NCBI GenBank assembly: GCA_038323615.1
Contig: JBBQHC010000011.1
Location: forward strand, 1-47,227
Origin: JBBKXP01 sp038323615
GTDB taxonomy: Bacteria > Pseudomonadota > Alphaproteobacteria > Rhodobacterales > Rhodobacteraceae
Direction: 5' to 3'
DNA: 47,227 nucleotides
Each line of letters begins with the position of its first letter. Positions within the stretch are counted from its first letter, which is position 1. Under the pieces are notes generated by a model, which ran no database searches, was not told the origin of the DNA, and saw only the letters and a program-made list of their open reading frames with translations. Positions 32,476 through 40,796 of the stretch are shown one piece after another. A program made the translations under genes and the position numbers.

Positions 32476-33279
32476 ATGGACCAGCCGACCACGCAAATGC
32501 AGACCCTGACCGATGTGCTGGACGTCGCGCGGGCGCGGGCCTTGCAGGCGACATTGGGTGGCACTCCAACGCTGATCGCAGGGCAACCGTTGCCGCCGTT
32601 CTTTCACCAGATCTATTTCTGGGATCCGGCCCCGCCCGACCTTTTGGGTCGCGACGGGCATCCGGCGACCGGCGGCATGATCCCCGATATGGGCCTGCCC
32701 CGCCGGATGTGGGCGGCGGGGCGGTTGCAATGGCACCGGGCGTTGCTGGCGGGCACCCAGGCCGAACGGCGCAGCACGGTCGAATCGGTGACGCGCAAGG
32801 ATGGGCGCAGCGGCCCGCTTGCCTTTGTGCGCCTGCGCCACGACATCTGGCAACGGGCGGCGCTGGCGTTGACCGAATGGCAGGAACTGGTTTACCGGGC
32901 CGATCCCACCCCGGATGCAATCCCGCCCGAAGTGCCACAGGCCCGGACCAACGAAGATCACGCTCTGCGCTTGAGCTTTAATTCCACCACGCTGTTCCGC
33001 TATTCGGCGCTGACGTTTAACGGACATCGGATCCACTACGACGCCGCTTATGCGCGCGAGGTCGAGGGGCACGCCGGTCTGGTGGTTCACGGCCCGTTGC
33101 TGGCGCAGGTGCTGGTCCTGCTGGCGCGGGATCGGCTGGGGCGCGATCTGACCACATTCAGTTACCGCGCCACCGCCCCGCTGATCGCGGGCGAGGCGGC
33201 CGATTTTTGTTGGCAGAACGGTGCGGCGTGGGTGCGCGGCGCCGACGGGCGGCTCTGCATGGAGGCCGAGGCGCGATAG
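32476..33279 (+). CDS. MaoC/HTD2-like acyl-CoA hydratase (mesaconyl- or itaconyl-CoA hydratase family)
   Basis: A 267-residue double hot-dog protein. The N-terminal half (LPPFFHQIYFWDPAPPDLLG, PRRMWAAGRLQWHR) matches the FAS1-like dehydratase region, and the C-terminal half carries the catalytic hydratase motif LFRYSALTFNGHRIHYDAAY and EGHAGLVVHGPLLAQ with Asp and His. This pattern is typical of mesaconyl-C4-CoA/itaconyl-CoA hydratases, but the substrate is not determined by sequence alone. No other gene of such a pathway is adjacent. ATG at 32476 has no clear ribosome site. Confidence 0.8.
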   Translation: MDQPTTQMQTLTDVLDVARARALQATLGGTPTLIAGQPLPPFFHQIYFWDPAPPDLLGRDGHPATGGMIPDMGLPRRMWAAGRLQWHRALLAGTQAERRSTVESVTRKDGRSGPLAFVRLRHDIWQRAALALTEWQELVYRADPTPDAIPPEVPQARTNEDHALRLSFNSTTLFRYSALTFNGHRIHYDAAYAREVEGHAGLVVHGPLLAQVLVLLARDRLGRDLTTFSYRATAPLIAGEAADFCWQNGAAWVRGADGRLCMEAEAR

Positions 33280-33280
33280 G

Positions 33281-34300
33281 TCAGGCCCGAAATCCCGCAG
33301 GTATCCGGTCGATCCCCTCCAGCACGAGATCGACCATGACCTCGCCCACCAGCGGCGCCATACCAAAGCCGATCTTGAAACCGCCGTTGGCGATGTAATC
33401 CCCCGGCAGGGTCGGATGCGCCCCAAGGATCGGGGCACGGCTGGCGGCGCGGGGCCTGATCCCGGCCCAACGCTGCACCACTTCGGCCCCGCGCAGCACC
33501 GGAAACGACAGAGTCGCGCGGTCGATCAGATCGTCGAGTTGCGCATCGGTCGCTGTCGGATCGTCCCAAAGTCGTTCGGAGGTTGATCCGATGGCCAGCG
33601 TGCCGTCGCCGTGCGGCACGATATGGATGCCGTCGGCGAACAGTTGCGGGCGGTCATGGGCGTCGAACCGCAACAGCGCGGCCTGCCCTTTGACGCCGCT
33701 GCCGCCGATCTTGACCAAGCCCTGCCAGCCAGTTGCCCAGATCACCGGTCCGCGTCGGGCCGCCTGCCGCACCACTTCGCCACCCAAGGCGACGACTGCT
33801 GCTGCCAGGCTTTCGGTTGCGCGACGCGGATGGATCCGGGCCGACAGGGTGTCATGCACCAGCCAACCTGACGGGCTGAGCGGTGCCCATGTCGCGTGAT
33901 CCGCCGCCGCCACGATCTGCCAATCGGCCCGCCCCTGCCACAGTTGCCCCGCCGAAACCGCCCGCTTGCGGGCCAGATCGACCGCCGCATCATCCGCCAG
34001 AGGCTGCAACCTTCCGCCCCGCGCATAGCCGGGATTGATGCCCGACAGTTCGCGTACCCCGGCCCAGAACCCCTCGGCGATCAGCAGGCTGTCCAACTGG
34101 AACTGCTTCTTGTCGTTCCACTGGTCGGGCACATGCGGCGCCAATGCCCCGACGATGCCGCCGCTGGCCCCGGCGGCGGCGCCTGCCGGGTCGATGACCC
34201 GCACCCGGGCGCCGCGCCGCGCACAGGCATAGGCGACCGACAAACCGAACACGCCGGCCCCCATCACCGTCACGTTGCCCCCGACCTTACCGATTGCCAT
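33281..34300 (-). CDS. FAD-dependent oxidoreductase, DAO family, likely MnmC oxidase half
   Basis: A 339-residue FAD enzyme. GNVTVMGAGVFGLSVAYACA is the dinucleotide-binding motif; GAAAGASGGIVGALAPHVPD, ARGGRLQPLAD, GSTSERLWDDPTATD and FPVLRGAEVVQRWAGIRPRA are typical of the DAO/MnmC oxidase group. In E. coli MnmC a C-terminal oxidase of this type removes the carboxymethyl group of cmnm5s2U at tRNA position 34. Here it is divergent, 46 bases from a stand-alone mnmD, which suggests the two halves of MnmC as separate genes. ATG at 34300 is preferred; upstream extension overlaps mnmD and has no homology. Confidence 0.82.
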   Translation of the reverse strand: MAIGKVGGNVTVMGAGVFGLSVAYACARRGARVRVIDPAGAAAGASGGIVGALAPHVPDQWNDKKQFQLDSLLIAEGFWAGVRELSGINPGYARGGRLQPLADDAAVDLARKRAVSAGQLWQGRADWQIVAAADHATWAPLSPSGWLVHDTLSARIHPRRATESLAAAVVALGGEVVRQAARRGPVIWATGWQGLVKIGGSGVKGQAALLRFDAHDRPQLFADGIHIVPHGDGTLAIGSTSERLWDDPTATDAQLDDLIDRATLSFPVLRGAEVVQRWAGIRPRAASRAPILGAHPTLPGDYIANGGFKIGFGMAPLVGEVMVDLVLEGIDRIPAGFRA

Positions 34301-34346
34301 TGCCGCCCGCCTTGCCCAAAGTCCGCCCGGCAGTTTAGGGCAGGCG

Positions 34347-35021
34347 ATGGACAACGACCAGCAGGCGCAGATCGACTGGCGGGACGGGGTGCCGATCTCG
34401 GCCCGTTTCGACGACCCGTATTTCAGTCTCGACGACGGGCTGGCCGAAAAACGGCATGTGTTTCTGGCTGGCAACGACCTGCCCGCGCGGTTCGGCGGTG
34501 ATTTTCATGTGGCCGAACTGGGGTTCGGGACCGGGTTGAATTTTCTCGTCACATGCGCGGCCTGGGATCAGGCGGGTCGCCCCGGCACCCTGCGATTCAC
34601 CAGTTTCGAAGCCTTGCCCATGTCGCCGGCCGACATGGCGCAGGCGCTGGCGGCCTTTCCGGCGCTGGAGAGCCGCGCCGTCGATATGATCAAGGCGGTG
34701 GATCGCGGGTTAGGGCCTTATGATCTGGACGGTGTCGTGCTTGATATCGTACGTGGCGATGCACGGCTGACGGTCGGTGATTGGAATGGAATTGCTCATG
34801 CGTGGTATCTGGATGGATTTAGCCCAGAAAAGAACCCAGAAATGTGGCAAATTGATTTGCTGCGCAGCATCGCCGCGCATACCCTTCCCGGGGGAACGCT
34901 CGCGAGCTACACCGCCGCCGGCCAGGTGCGCCGTGATCTGGCGACGGTCGGGTTCGCGGTGACGCGCGTTCCCGGCTACGGACGCAAACGCCACATGACC
35001 CGCGCAAGGCTGCCCGCCTGA
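34347..35021 (+). CDS. mnmD: tRNA U34 methyltransferase, MnmD (MnmC methyltransferase half)
   Basis: MnmD methylates nm5s2U34 in tRNA anticodons. The 224-residue product begins DNDQQAQIDWRDGVPISARF, then DDPYFSLDDGLAEKRHVFL, the SAM motif HVAELGFGTGLNFLVTCAAW, the strand TSFEALPMS, and AWYLDGFSPEKNPEMWQID, which is the MnmC methyltransferase hallmark, ending YGRKRHMTRARLP. ATG at 34347 follows GGGCAGGCG. It overlaps the EamA start (TGATG). Confidence 0.93.
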   Translation: MDNDQQAQIDWRDGVPISARFDDPYFSLDDGLAEKRHVFLAGNDLPARFGGDFHVAELGFGTGLNFLVTCAAWDQAGRPGTLRFTSFEALPMSPADMAQALAAFPALESRAVDMIKAVDRGLGPYDLDGVVLDIVRGDARLTVGDWNGIAHAWYLDGFSPEKNPEMWQIDLLRSIAAHTLPGGTLASYTAAGQVRRDLATVGFAVTRVPGYGRKRHMTRARLPA

Positions 35022-35890
35022 TGCAGACCAATACCCGTCTTGGCATCTGGCTGATGATCGCCACAACATTGGTCTTTGCGGTGCAGGACGGCCTGTCGCG
35101 GCATCTGGCGGGCGAATACAATGTGCTGATGGTGGTGATGATCCGCTACTGGTTCTTTGCTGCCTTCGTGATCGCCATCGCGGCACGGCAGTCGGGATCG
35201 ATCCGGGCGGCAGCGGCCACGACGCAACCCCTGTTGCAAATGTTTCGCGGCCTCCTGCTGGCGGCCGAAATCTGCGTGATGGTGTTGGCCTTCGTCAAAC
35301 TCGGGCTGGTCGAAAGCCACGCGATATTCGCCTCGTATCCGCTGTTGGTCGCCGCGCTGTCTGGCCCCGTGTTGGGCGAAAAGGTGGGCTGGCGGCGCTG
35401 GGCGGCGATCGGGATCGGGTTCGTCGGGGTGATGATCATTCTTGAGCCGGGCGTTACAGTTTTTGCGCCCGCCGCCGCGATCCCTTTGCTGGCGGCCTTC
35501 ATGTTCGCGCTTTACGGCCTGCTGACCCGCTACGCCGCCCGGCGCGACGGCACCGCGACTTCGTTCTTTTGGACTGGCGTCACGGGCGCCGTGGCGATGA
35601 CTGCCGCAGGTTTCTGGGCGTGGGAGCCGATGATCATGTCCGACTGGGGTTTTATGGCCATGCTGTGTCTGACCGGGGTCAGCGGTCACTGGTTGTTGAT
35701 CAAAACCTACGAAGTGGCCGAGGCCAGTGCGGTGCAGCCCTTTGCCTACCTGCAACTGGTGTTCGCCAGCGCCATCGGCATCGCTGTTTTCGGCGAGGTG
35801 ATCCGGCCCAATGTCGCCATCGGCGCCGGGCTGGTGATTTGTGCGGGGCTGTTCACACTCCTGCGGGCTCGACGCACCGCACGAACTTAG
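35021..35890 (+). CDS. EamA-family (DMT superfamily) transporter
   Basis: A 289-residue inner-membrane protein with ten hydrophobic helices arranged as two EamA repeats (about residues 7-135 and 150-285). LMIATTLVFAVQDGLSRHLA opens the first; LVAALSGPVLGEKVGWRRWA ends it; LQLVFASAIGIAVFGEVIRP is the equivalent end of the second. The family exports small metabolites or amino acids; the substrate is unknown. Start shares one base with the mnmD stop. Confidence 0.92.
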   Translation: MQTNTRLGIWLMIATTLVFAVQDGLSRHLAGEYNVLMVVMIRYWFFAAFVIAIAARQSGSIRAAAATTQPLLQMFRGLLLAAEICVMVLAFVKLGLVESHAIFASYPLLVAALSGPVLGEKVGWRRWAAIGIGFVGVMIILEPGVTVFAPAAAIPLLAAFMFALYGLLTRYAARRDGTATSFFWTGVTGAVAMTAAGFWAWEPMIMSDWGFMAMLCLTGVSGHWLLIKTYEVAEASAVQPFAYLQLVFASAIGIAVFGEVIRPNVAIGAGLVICAGLFTLLRARRTART

Positions 35891-35904
35891 AAAGTGGCCC
35901 GGTC

Positions 35905-35941
35905 TTTCACTTTGCCATAATAACTCCCCCCGGAGGGTCCG
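35905..35941. repeat. Intergenic repeat, family D copy 2
   Basis: TTTCACTTTGCCATAATAAC followed by TCCCCCCGGAGGGTCCG, 34 of 37 bases identical to 17391-17427. It lies between the convergent EamA and slt genes. Confidence 0.78.
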
Positions 35942-35953
35942 TCATTTCCGCGG

Positions 35954-38008
35954 TCACCCACCCGGCCGGGGCGATGGGCGCCTGCCAGAAGGGCCGACCG
36001 GAGCGACAGGCGACACAGCAGGGGCGCTGACCGCTTCGACCGCAGGCGTGCTGCGATCCGGGCGGGCCAGCGGGCGGATCACGGGTTTGTTGCCGATCAG
36101 CAGCTTGGTAAATTCGACCGGCCCGGTTTGCCCACTTAGCCTGGCGCGGTAAACCAGCATTGATTCCGTGACCCGCTGCACATAATTGCGGGTTTCGCGG
36201 AACGGGATCGCTTCGATCCAGTCGATCACATCGACCGCGCCCAGACGCGGATCACCGCGCTCGTCCATCCACTGCCGCGGGCGGCCCGGTCCGGCGTTAT
36301 AGCCTGCGGCGATCTGGACCGGGGAATAGCCAAAACTTTCGACCAGACCGGCCAGATAGGTGGACCCAAGCCGCGCGTTATACTCCCAATCGCTGGTCAG
36401 CCGAGCGCGACTATAGGGCAGGCCCAGTCCCTTGGCGACATCCTCGGCGGTGCCCGGCATCAGTTGCATCAGACCCAACGCGCCGACCGGGCTGCCGACG
36501 ACGGCGTTGAATTCGCTTTCGCGCCGGGCGATCGACAACGCCAGTTCGGGCGGCACCGGCAGGTCGAGCTTGGCGAGATCGTGCAGCGGGAAATACAGCG
36601 CCGGGATGATCATCCCGCGTGCCGCCGCCGCCTTGCCGACCATTACCTCAAAGAACGGTTCGTTCATCGCGTTCAGGATGCCGCCAAGCTGCCCCAGTTC
36701 GGCGCGGTTTAGTGTCTGCCCCAGTTTGGCAAAGAACAGCACTGCCGACCCGCGCTGATCCGCGGCCAGCAGGGCCAGCCCGGCGCGGGTCAGATCGGCG
36801 TTCAAAACCGGCGATCCGCGCCAGTCGGCGAATTCTTCGCGCCCGGTCAGGGCCGGGTCCAGTGGCAGGCCCAGACGTTCTGCCGCCAGCAGGCCATAAA
36901 ACCCGGTCTGATGCTGCGACGCCTCGGCAAAGGCCGCTGCCGCCGCGTCAGGATCGCCCAGCGCCTCATAGGTGCGTCCCAGCCAATAGCCGCCGCGGCC
37001 TTCGGATATCGGACTGTCGACCGAACTGGCAAAGGTCTGGAAATGCCGCAGCGCCTGCTCGGGTTTGTTGAGGTAGCGCAGGGAAATATACCCCGCCAGC
37101 CATTGCAGGTCGGCAAATGCCTCGCCCCCGGTCAGGTGGTGCTGGCTGGCCAGCGCATAGGCGTCATCAGCCCGCCCTTCGCGCATGGCCCAACGCGCCA
37201 AAACCCGCCGATAGCCCGACCAGCGGAACGGATCGCCAAGCGCCGTCGCATCGGCCGAGCGTTCGGTCAGAATCGCCGCCGCTTCGGTCCAGTCGCCGCG
37301 GTTGGCAAGGTAAGCGTAGCGGTCATAGGCCAGCCCCGGATCGTCGCGCAACGCGACCGGCACCAGCGCCAGCTTGGCCGTCGCATCGCCCGCCTTGCTG
37401 ATATAGGCGATCCGTGCTTCGGCCAGCGCCCGCTGGTCGGGGTCGAGCAGCGGCAACATCCGCGCCGCATCGGTAGTCCGCCCGCGCCACAGCATCGCGT
37501 CTGTCCGCATCGCGTGGAACGGCGCCAAAAGGTCGGGGAAAGCAGCCATCATCGCCGTCTGGTCTTTGTCGGCCAGCCCCAGTTCCAGCCATGCGTCGCG
37601 CAAGACCGTCTGGGCGCGATCCGGCTGCCCCTTGGCAAACCACGCCTCGGCCAGCCGCAGCGCGCCCGGTCCGGTCTGCGGCGGTTGATCGGCAAAAAAG
37701 CCGATCACCACGTCAGGATCGGCGCCCTTTTCAATCGCGTCTTCGCCACGCGCCCGCAACCGGTCCAGCCCCGGCCAATCGGGGCGGGCGGCGACAAAGG
37801 CGATATATTCGGCAAACGTCCCTTTGCCTTCGCGCAGCCGGGTCCATGTGATCAGGTCGCGCCCCAAAACATCCTGCCCGACCAGCCCGGCGGCCCCGGT
37901 CCAGTCGCCCTGTGCGCCCAACTGGAATGCCTCCGTCAAGGCAGCGCTATTCGGCGTCTGCGCGGGTGCTTGGGTCGCAAACAGAATGAACAAGACTAGC
38001 CAGCGCAT
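35954..38008 (-). CDS. slt: Soluble lytic murein transglycosylase
   Basis: Cleaves peptidoglycan between MurNAc and GlcNAc, forming 1,6-anhydro ends, in the periplasm. The 684-residue product has a signal peptide (MRWLVLFILFATQAPAQ), a long alpha-helical superhelical U-domain (about residues 30-480) and a C-terminal lysozyme-like domain: ARRESEFNAVVGSPVGALGL with the catalytic Glu, MQLMPGTAEDVAKGLGLPYS, AAGYNAGPGRPRQW and RETRNYVQRV. A Pro/Ser/Val tail ends the protein. ATG at 38008 follows GAAAGGACC. It is divergent from dapA. Confidence 0.95.
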   Translation of the reverse strand: MRWLVLFILFATQAPAQTPNSAALTEAFQLGAQGDWTGAAGLVGQDVLGRDLITWTRLREGKGTFAEYIAFVAARPDWPGLDRLRARGEDAIEKGADPDVVIGFFADQPPQTGPGALRLAEAWFAKGQPDRAQTVLRDAWLELGLADKDQTAMMAAFPDLLAPFHAMRTDAMLWRGRTTDAARMLPLLDPDQRALAEARIAYISKAGDATAKLALVPVALRDDPGLAYDRYAYLANRGDWTEAAAILTERSADATALGDPFRWSGYRRVLARWAMREGRADDAYALASQHHLTGGEAFADLQWLAGYISLRYLNKPEQALRHFQTFASSVDSPISEGRGGYWLGRTYEALGDPDAAAAAFAEASQHQTGFYGLLAAERLGLPLDPALTGREEFADWRGSPVLNADLTRAGLALLAADQRGSAVLFFAKLGQTLNRAELGQLGGILNAMNEPFFEVMVGKAAAARGMIIPALYFPLHDLAKLDLPVPPELALSIARRESEFNAVVGSPVGALGLMQLMPGTAEDVAKGLGLPYSRARLTSDWEYNARLGSTYLAGLVESFGYSPVQIAAGYNAGPGRPRQWMDERGDPRLGAVDVIDWIEAIPFRETRNYVQRVTESMLVYRARLSGQTGPVEFTKLLIGNKPVIRPLARPDRSTPAVEAVSAPAVSPVAPVGPSGRRPSPRPGG

Positions 38009-38113
38009 CACGGTCCTTTCGGCGTCAGTGCGGCAACCTAGACGACATGGCCCTGCTGACAACTCACAAACTTGGCAAGCGGCGAAAATCGGGCTAGGAC
38101 GGGCGCGTTTCAG

Positions 38114-38128
38114 GGGGCGCAGCGCCCC
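38114..38128. repeat. GC hairpin in the dapA leader
   Basis: GGGGCGCAGCGCCCC, a perfect palindrome apart from its centre, begins 34 bases before the dapA start, followed by ATAAGGACCAAAG. Both halves resemble fragments of family C elements, so this may be a truncated member; it also could affect dapA translation. Confidence 0.5.
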
Positions 38129-38147
38129 GCGCATAAGGACCAAAGCC

Positions 38148-39020
38148 ATGATCAAGGGATCGTTCCCGGCCCTCGTCACCCCGTTCAAGGACGGCGTAGT
38201 GGACGTTGAGACGCTGAAATCGCTGGTCGAATGGCATATCGCCCAAGGTTCGCACGGATTGGTCCCGGTCGGCACCACGGGCGAAAGCCCGACGCTGAGC
38301 CATGAGGAACACGATCTGGTCGTTGCCACCGTCGTCAAGACAGCGGCGGGCCGGGTGCCGGTGATCGCCGGGGCCGGGTCGAACAACACCATTGAAACGG
38401 TGCGATTGGTTGCCGCGGCGAAAAAGGCCGGGGCCGATGCCGCCCTTGTCGTCACCCCCTATTACAACAAACCGACGCAACGCGGGCTGATCGCCCATTT
38501 CACCGCTGCGGCGGCGGTCGGGCTGCCGATCATCATTTACAACATTCCGGGCCGCTCGGTCGTCGATATGACCCCGGCAACGATGGGCGAACTGGCCCTG
38601 TTGCCGATGATCGTCGGCGTCAAGGATTCCACCGGCGACATCGCCCGCGTTTCGGCGCAGCGGATCACCTGTGGCACCGATTTCATCCAGATGTCGGGCG
38701 AGGATGCGCAGGCGCTGGGCTATCACGCGATGGGCGGGCATGGCTGCATTTCGGTCACCGCCAATGTCGCGCCGAAACTCGTCGCCGAGTTTCAGGACGC
38801 GATGCAGGCGGGCGATTACGCCACCGCGCGGGGCTATCAGGACAGGCTGATGCCGCTGCATCAGGCGATCTTTATGGAGCCGGGGGTGTGTGGGGCCAAA
38901 TACGGGCTGTCCTTGCTGGGCAAATGCCGGGACGAGGTCCGCTCGCCCCTGACCACGTTGGCCGAAGGCACTCGGCTGGCCGTCAAGGATGCGATGATTC
39001 ACGCCGGGTTGATCAACTAA
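38148..39020 (+). CDS. dapA: 4-hydroxy-tetrahydrodipicolinate synthase
   Basis: DapA condenses pyruvate with aspartate semialdehyde in lysine and diaminopimelate synthesis. The 290-residue TIM-barrel protein starts MIKGSFPALVTPFKDGVVD and has VPVGTTGESPTLSHEEHDLV, the catalytic Tyr in VVTPYYNKPTQRGL, and the Schiff-base Lys in MIVGVKDSTGDIARV. ATG at 38148 follows AAGGACC. Its stop codon overlaps the left end of an inverted-repeat element. Confidence 0.96.
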   Translation: MIKGSFPALVTPFKDGVVDVETLKSLVEWHIAQGSHGLVPVGTTGESPTLSHEEHDLVVATVVKTAAGRVPVIAGAGSNNTIETVRLVAAAKKAGADAALVVTPYYNKPTQRGLIAHFTAAAAVGLPIIIYNIPGRSVVDMTPATMGELALLPMIVGVKDSTGDIARVSAQRITCGTDFIQMSGEDAQALGYHAMGGHGCISVTANVAPKLVAEFQDAMQAGDYATARGYQDRLMPLHQAIFMEPGVCGAKYGLSLLGKCRDEVRSPLTTLAEGTRLAVKDAMIHAGLIN

Positions 39021-39117
39021 AGCGATTCAGCTTTTCATGAAAACACGCGGATCAAGAAACGCGTTCGAGCGAAGCGAGAGGCAGCGAATTTTGATTCCGA
39101 TGAAATCTGAATCGCTT
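39020..39117. repeat. 98-base inverted-repeat element containing family B copy 2
   Basis: The outer arms AAGCGATTCAGCTTTTCAT (39020-39038) and ATGAAATCTGAATCGCTT (39100-39117) are near-perfect inverted repeats. Inside, CGGATCAA (39048-39055) pairs with TTGATTCCG (39091-39099) with one bulged base, closing the loop GTTCGAGCGAAGCGAGAGGC plus A, which is shared with 32394-32443. No target-site duplication is seen and it is too short to code. Confidence 0.78.
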
Positions 39118-39128
39118 AGAGGCCGCTC

Positions 39129-40775
39129 GTGTTCGCCGACCTGATCCTGACCAACGCCCGCGTGCTGACACAGGATCGCGCCCAGCCCGAGGCCGAGGCC
39201 GTGGCGCTGGCCGATGGTCGGATCATGGCCGTCGGCACGCAGGCCGAGGTCGCGGCGCGGGCGGGTCATGAAACCCGAATGATCGATGCCGCGGGCCGCA
39301 CCGTGCTGCCCGGTTTCGTCGAAAGCCACCTGCATCTGGCGTTGGGCGGGGCCGAGCTGGCGCATCTGCAACTGGGCGGCGTGACGGGTGCCGACGCCAT
39401 CGGTCGCGCCTTTCATGCCTTCGCCACGGCCAACCCTGATGCGCCCCTTCTCATGGCCCAAGGCGGCAACTACGGCATGATCGGCCACGCGATGACTCGC
39501 GCCGATCTTGACGCGATTATCCCTGACCGACCCATCGCGGTGACCGCCAGCGATCATCACACGGTCTGGGCGAATACCGCGGCGTTAAAGGCCGCAGGCA
39601 TTCTGCACGGCGCGTCCACCCCGCCGGGGCACGAGATCGTCATCGGGCCGGACGGCATGGCGACCGGCGAATTGCGCGAGTTCGAGGCGTTCGCCCCGGT
39701 GATCGCCTTGGGCGGCGAGGAACGTCTGAACCTTGGCATCGCCACCGGACGCAATCCGCAGCCTTGGCCGGATGACGCCGCCCTTGCCATCGACCGCGCC
39801 AAGGTGGCACGCGGTCTGGCCCATTGCGCGCGGCACGGGATCACCAGCATGGTGAACATGGATGGCAACCGCTACACGCTCGCGCTGCTCGACAGCTTGC
39901 GCAAACAGGGCGGGCTGACGGCGCGGGTCAAGGTGCCGTTCCACTACAAACCCGACATGACATTGGCCGATCTGGACGAGGCGAGCGCCCTGCACCACGA
40001 CTTTGCCGACGACTGGCTGACCTCGGGCATGGTCAAGTTTTTCATGGACGGGGTGATCGACAGCCGCACCGCGTTCATGCTGCAAGACTACGTCGAACAG
40101 CCCGGTTGGCGGTCGGCACCGCTTTTCCCCGATTTTGCAAAGGTCGCGACCGAGGTGGACCGGCGCGGATTGCAAATCGCCGTTCATGCCATCGGCGACG
40201 GCGCGGTGCGCCACACCATCGACGGGATCGCGGCGGCGCAAAGGGCCAATGGCGCACGCGATGCCCGCCACCGGATCGAACATATCGAACTGATCGACCG
40301 GGCCGAGATCCCGCGCCTTGCCACGCTTGGGATCACCGCGTCGTCGCAGCCGCCACACGCCCCCGGCGCGATGGATTTCGGGCTGGAGCCGACTTGCGCG
40401 ACAATCGGCGCGGCGCGTTTGCGCGATGCGTTCCTGTGCCGGACCCTGGCCGAGGCCGGGGCGCATGTCGCCTTTGCATCCGACTGGCCGGTGACGGACG
40501 TGGCGGTGCTGCGCGGGATCGGGGCGGCACTGACAAGGCCGGTGCTGGCCGGCGGCGACGATCAGCGCGTCAACCTTGAATTTGCCCTGCGGGCCTATAC
40601 GGCGGGCGGTGCGTGGGCGGCGCACCGCGATCATCTGACCGGCACGATCCGGCCCGGTATGGCGGGCGACCTGGTGATGCTGTCGGGGGATATTCAGGCG
40701 GCCGCGCCCGGGGAGATCGACCGGTTGCAGGTGGCAATGACGGTTTGCGGCGGGCGGGTGACGTTTGGCGGGTAG
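39129..40775 (+). CDS. YtcJ-like amidohydrolase
   Basis: A 548-residue metal-dependent hydrolase of the amidohydrolase-3 group. The N-terminal beta-sandwich part (DLILTNARVLTQDRA, VLPGFVESHLHLALGG with the HxH metal motif) leads to the TIM barrel: KFFMDGVIDSRTAFML, LQIAVHAIGDGAVRHTIDGI, RIEHIELIDRAEIPRL and VAFASDWPVTDVAVLRG with the Asp ligand. A deacetylase/hydrolase role on an unknown amide or urea-type substrate is likely. GTG at 39129 is the start. Its stop lies inside a strong hairpin shared with the convergent gene. Confidence 0.9.
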   Translation: MFADLILTNARVLTQDRAQPEAEAVALADGRIMAVGTQAEVAARAGHETRMIDAAGRTVLPGFVESHLHLALGGAELAHLQLGGVTGADAIGRAFHAFATANPDAPLLMAQGGNYGMIGHAMTRADLDAIIPDRPIAVTASDHHTVWANTAALKAAGILHGASTPPGHEIVIGPDGMATGELREFEAFAPVIALGGEERLNLGIATGRNPQPWPDDAALAIDRAKVARGLAHCARHGITSMVNMDGNRYTLALLDSLRKQGGLTARVKVPFHYKPDMTLADLDEASALHHDFADDWLTSGMVKFFMDGVIDSRTAFMLQDYVEQPGWRSAPLFPDFAKVATEVDRRGLQIAVHAIGDGAVRHTIDGIAAAQRANGARDARHRIEHIELIDRAEIPRLATLGITASSQPPHAPGAMDFGLEPTCATIGAARLRDAFLCRTLAEAGAHVAFASDWPVTDVAVLRGIGAALTRPVLAGGDDQRVNLEFALRAYTAGGAWAAHRDHLTGTIRPGMAGDLVMLSGDIQAAAPGEIDRLQVAMTVCGGRVTFGG

Positions 40776-40796
40776 GATGGGTTTCGCCCATCCTAC
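40772..40796. terminator. Bidirectional hairpin containing both convergent stop codons
   Basis: GTAGGATGGG (40772-40781) and CCCATCCTAC (40787-40796) form a perfect ten-base stem with the loop TTTCG. The TAG of the amidohydrolase (40773-40775) and the TAG of the YcaQ-like gene (40795-40793) are symmetric positions in the two arms. There is no long U-run, so efficiency as an intrinsic terminator is uncertain. Confidence 0.72.

Noticed and set aside
5104..39117. CRISPR array from the many short palindromes
   Set aside because: Copies are dispersed singly in gaps, with no regular spacing or spacers, and no cas genes are present.
39020..39117. Complete insertion sequence at the dapA 3' end
   Set aside because: Only 98 bases, no transposase frame and no flanking duplication seen; called a repeat element instead.
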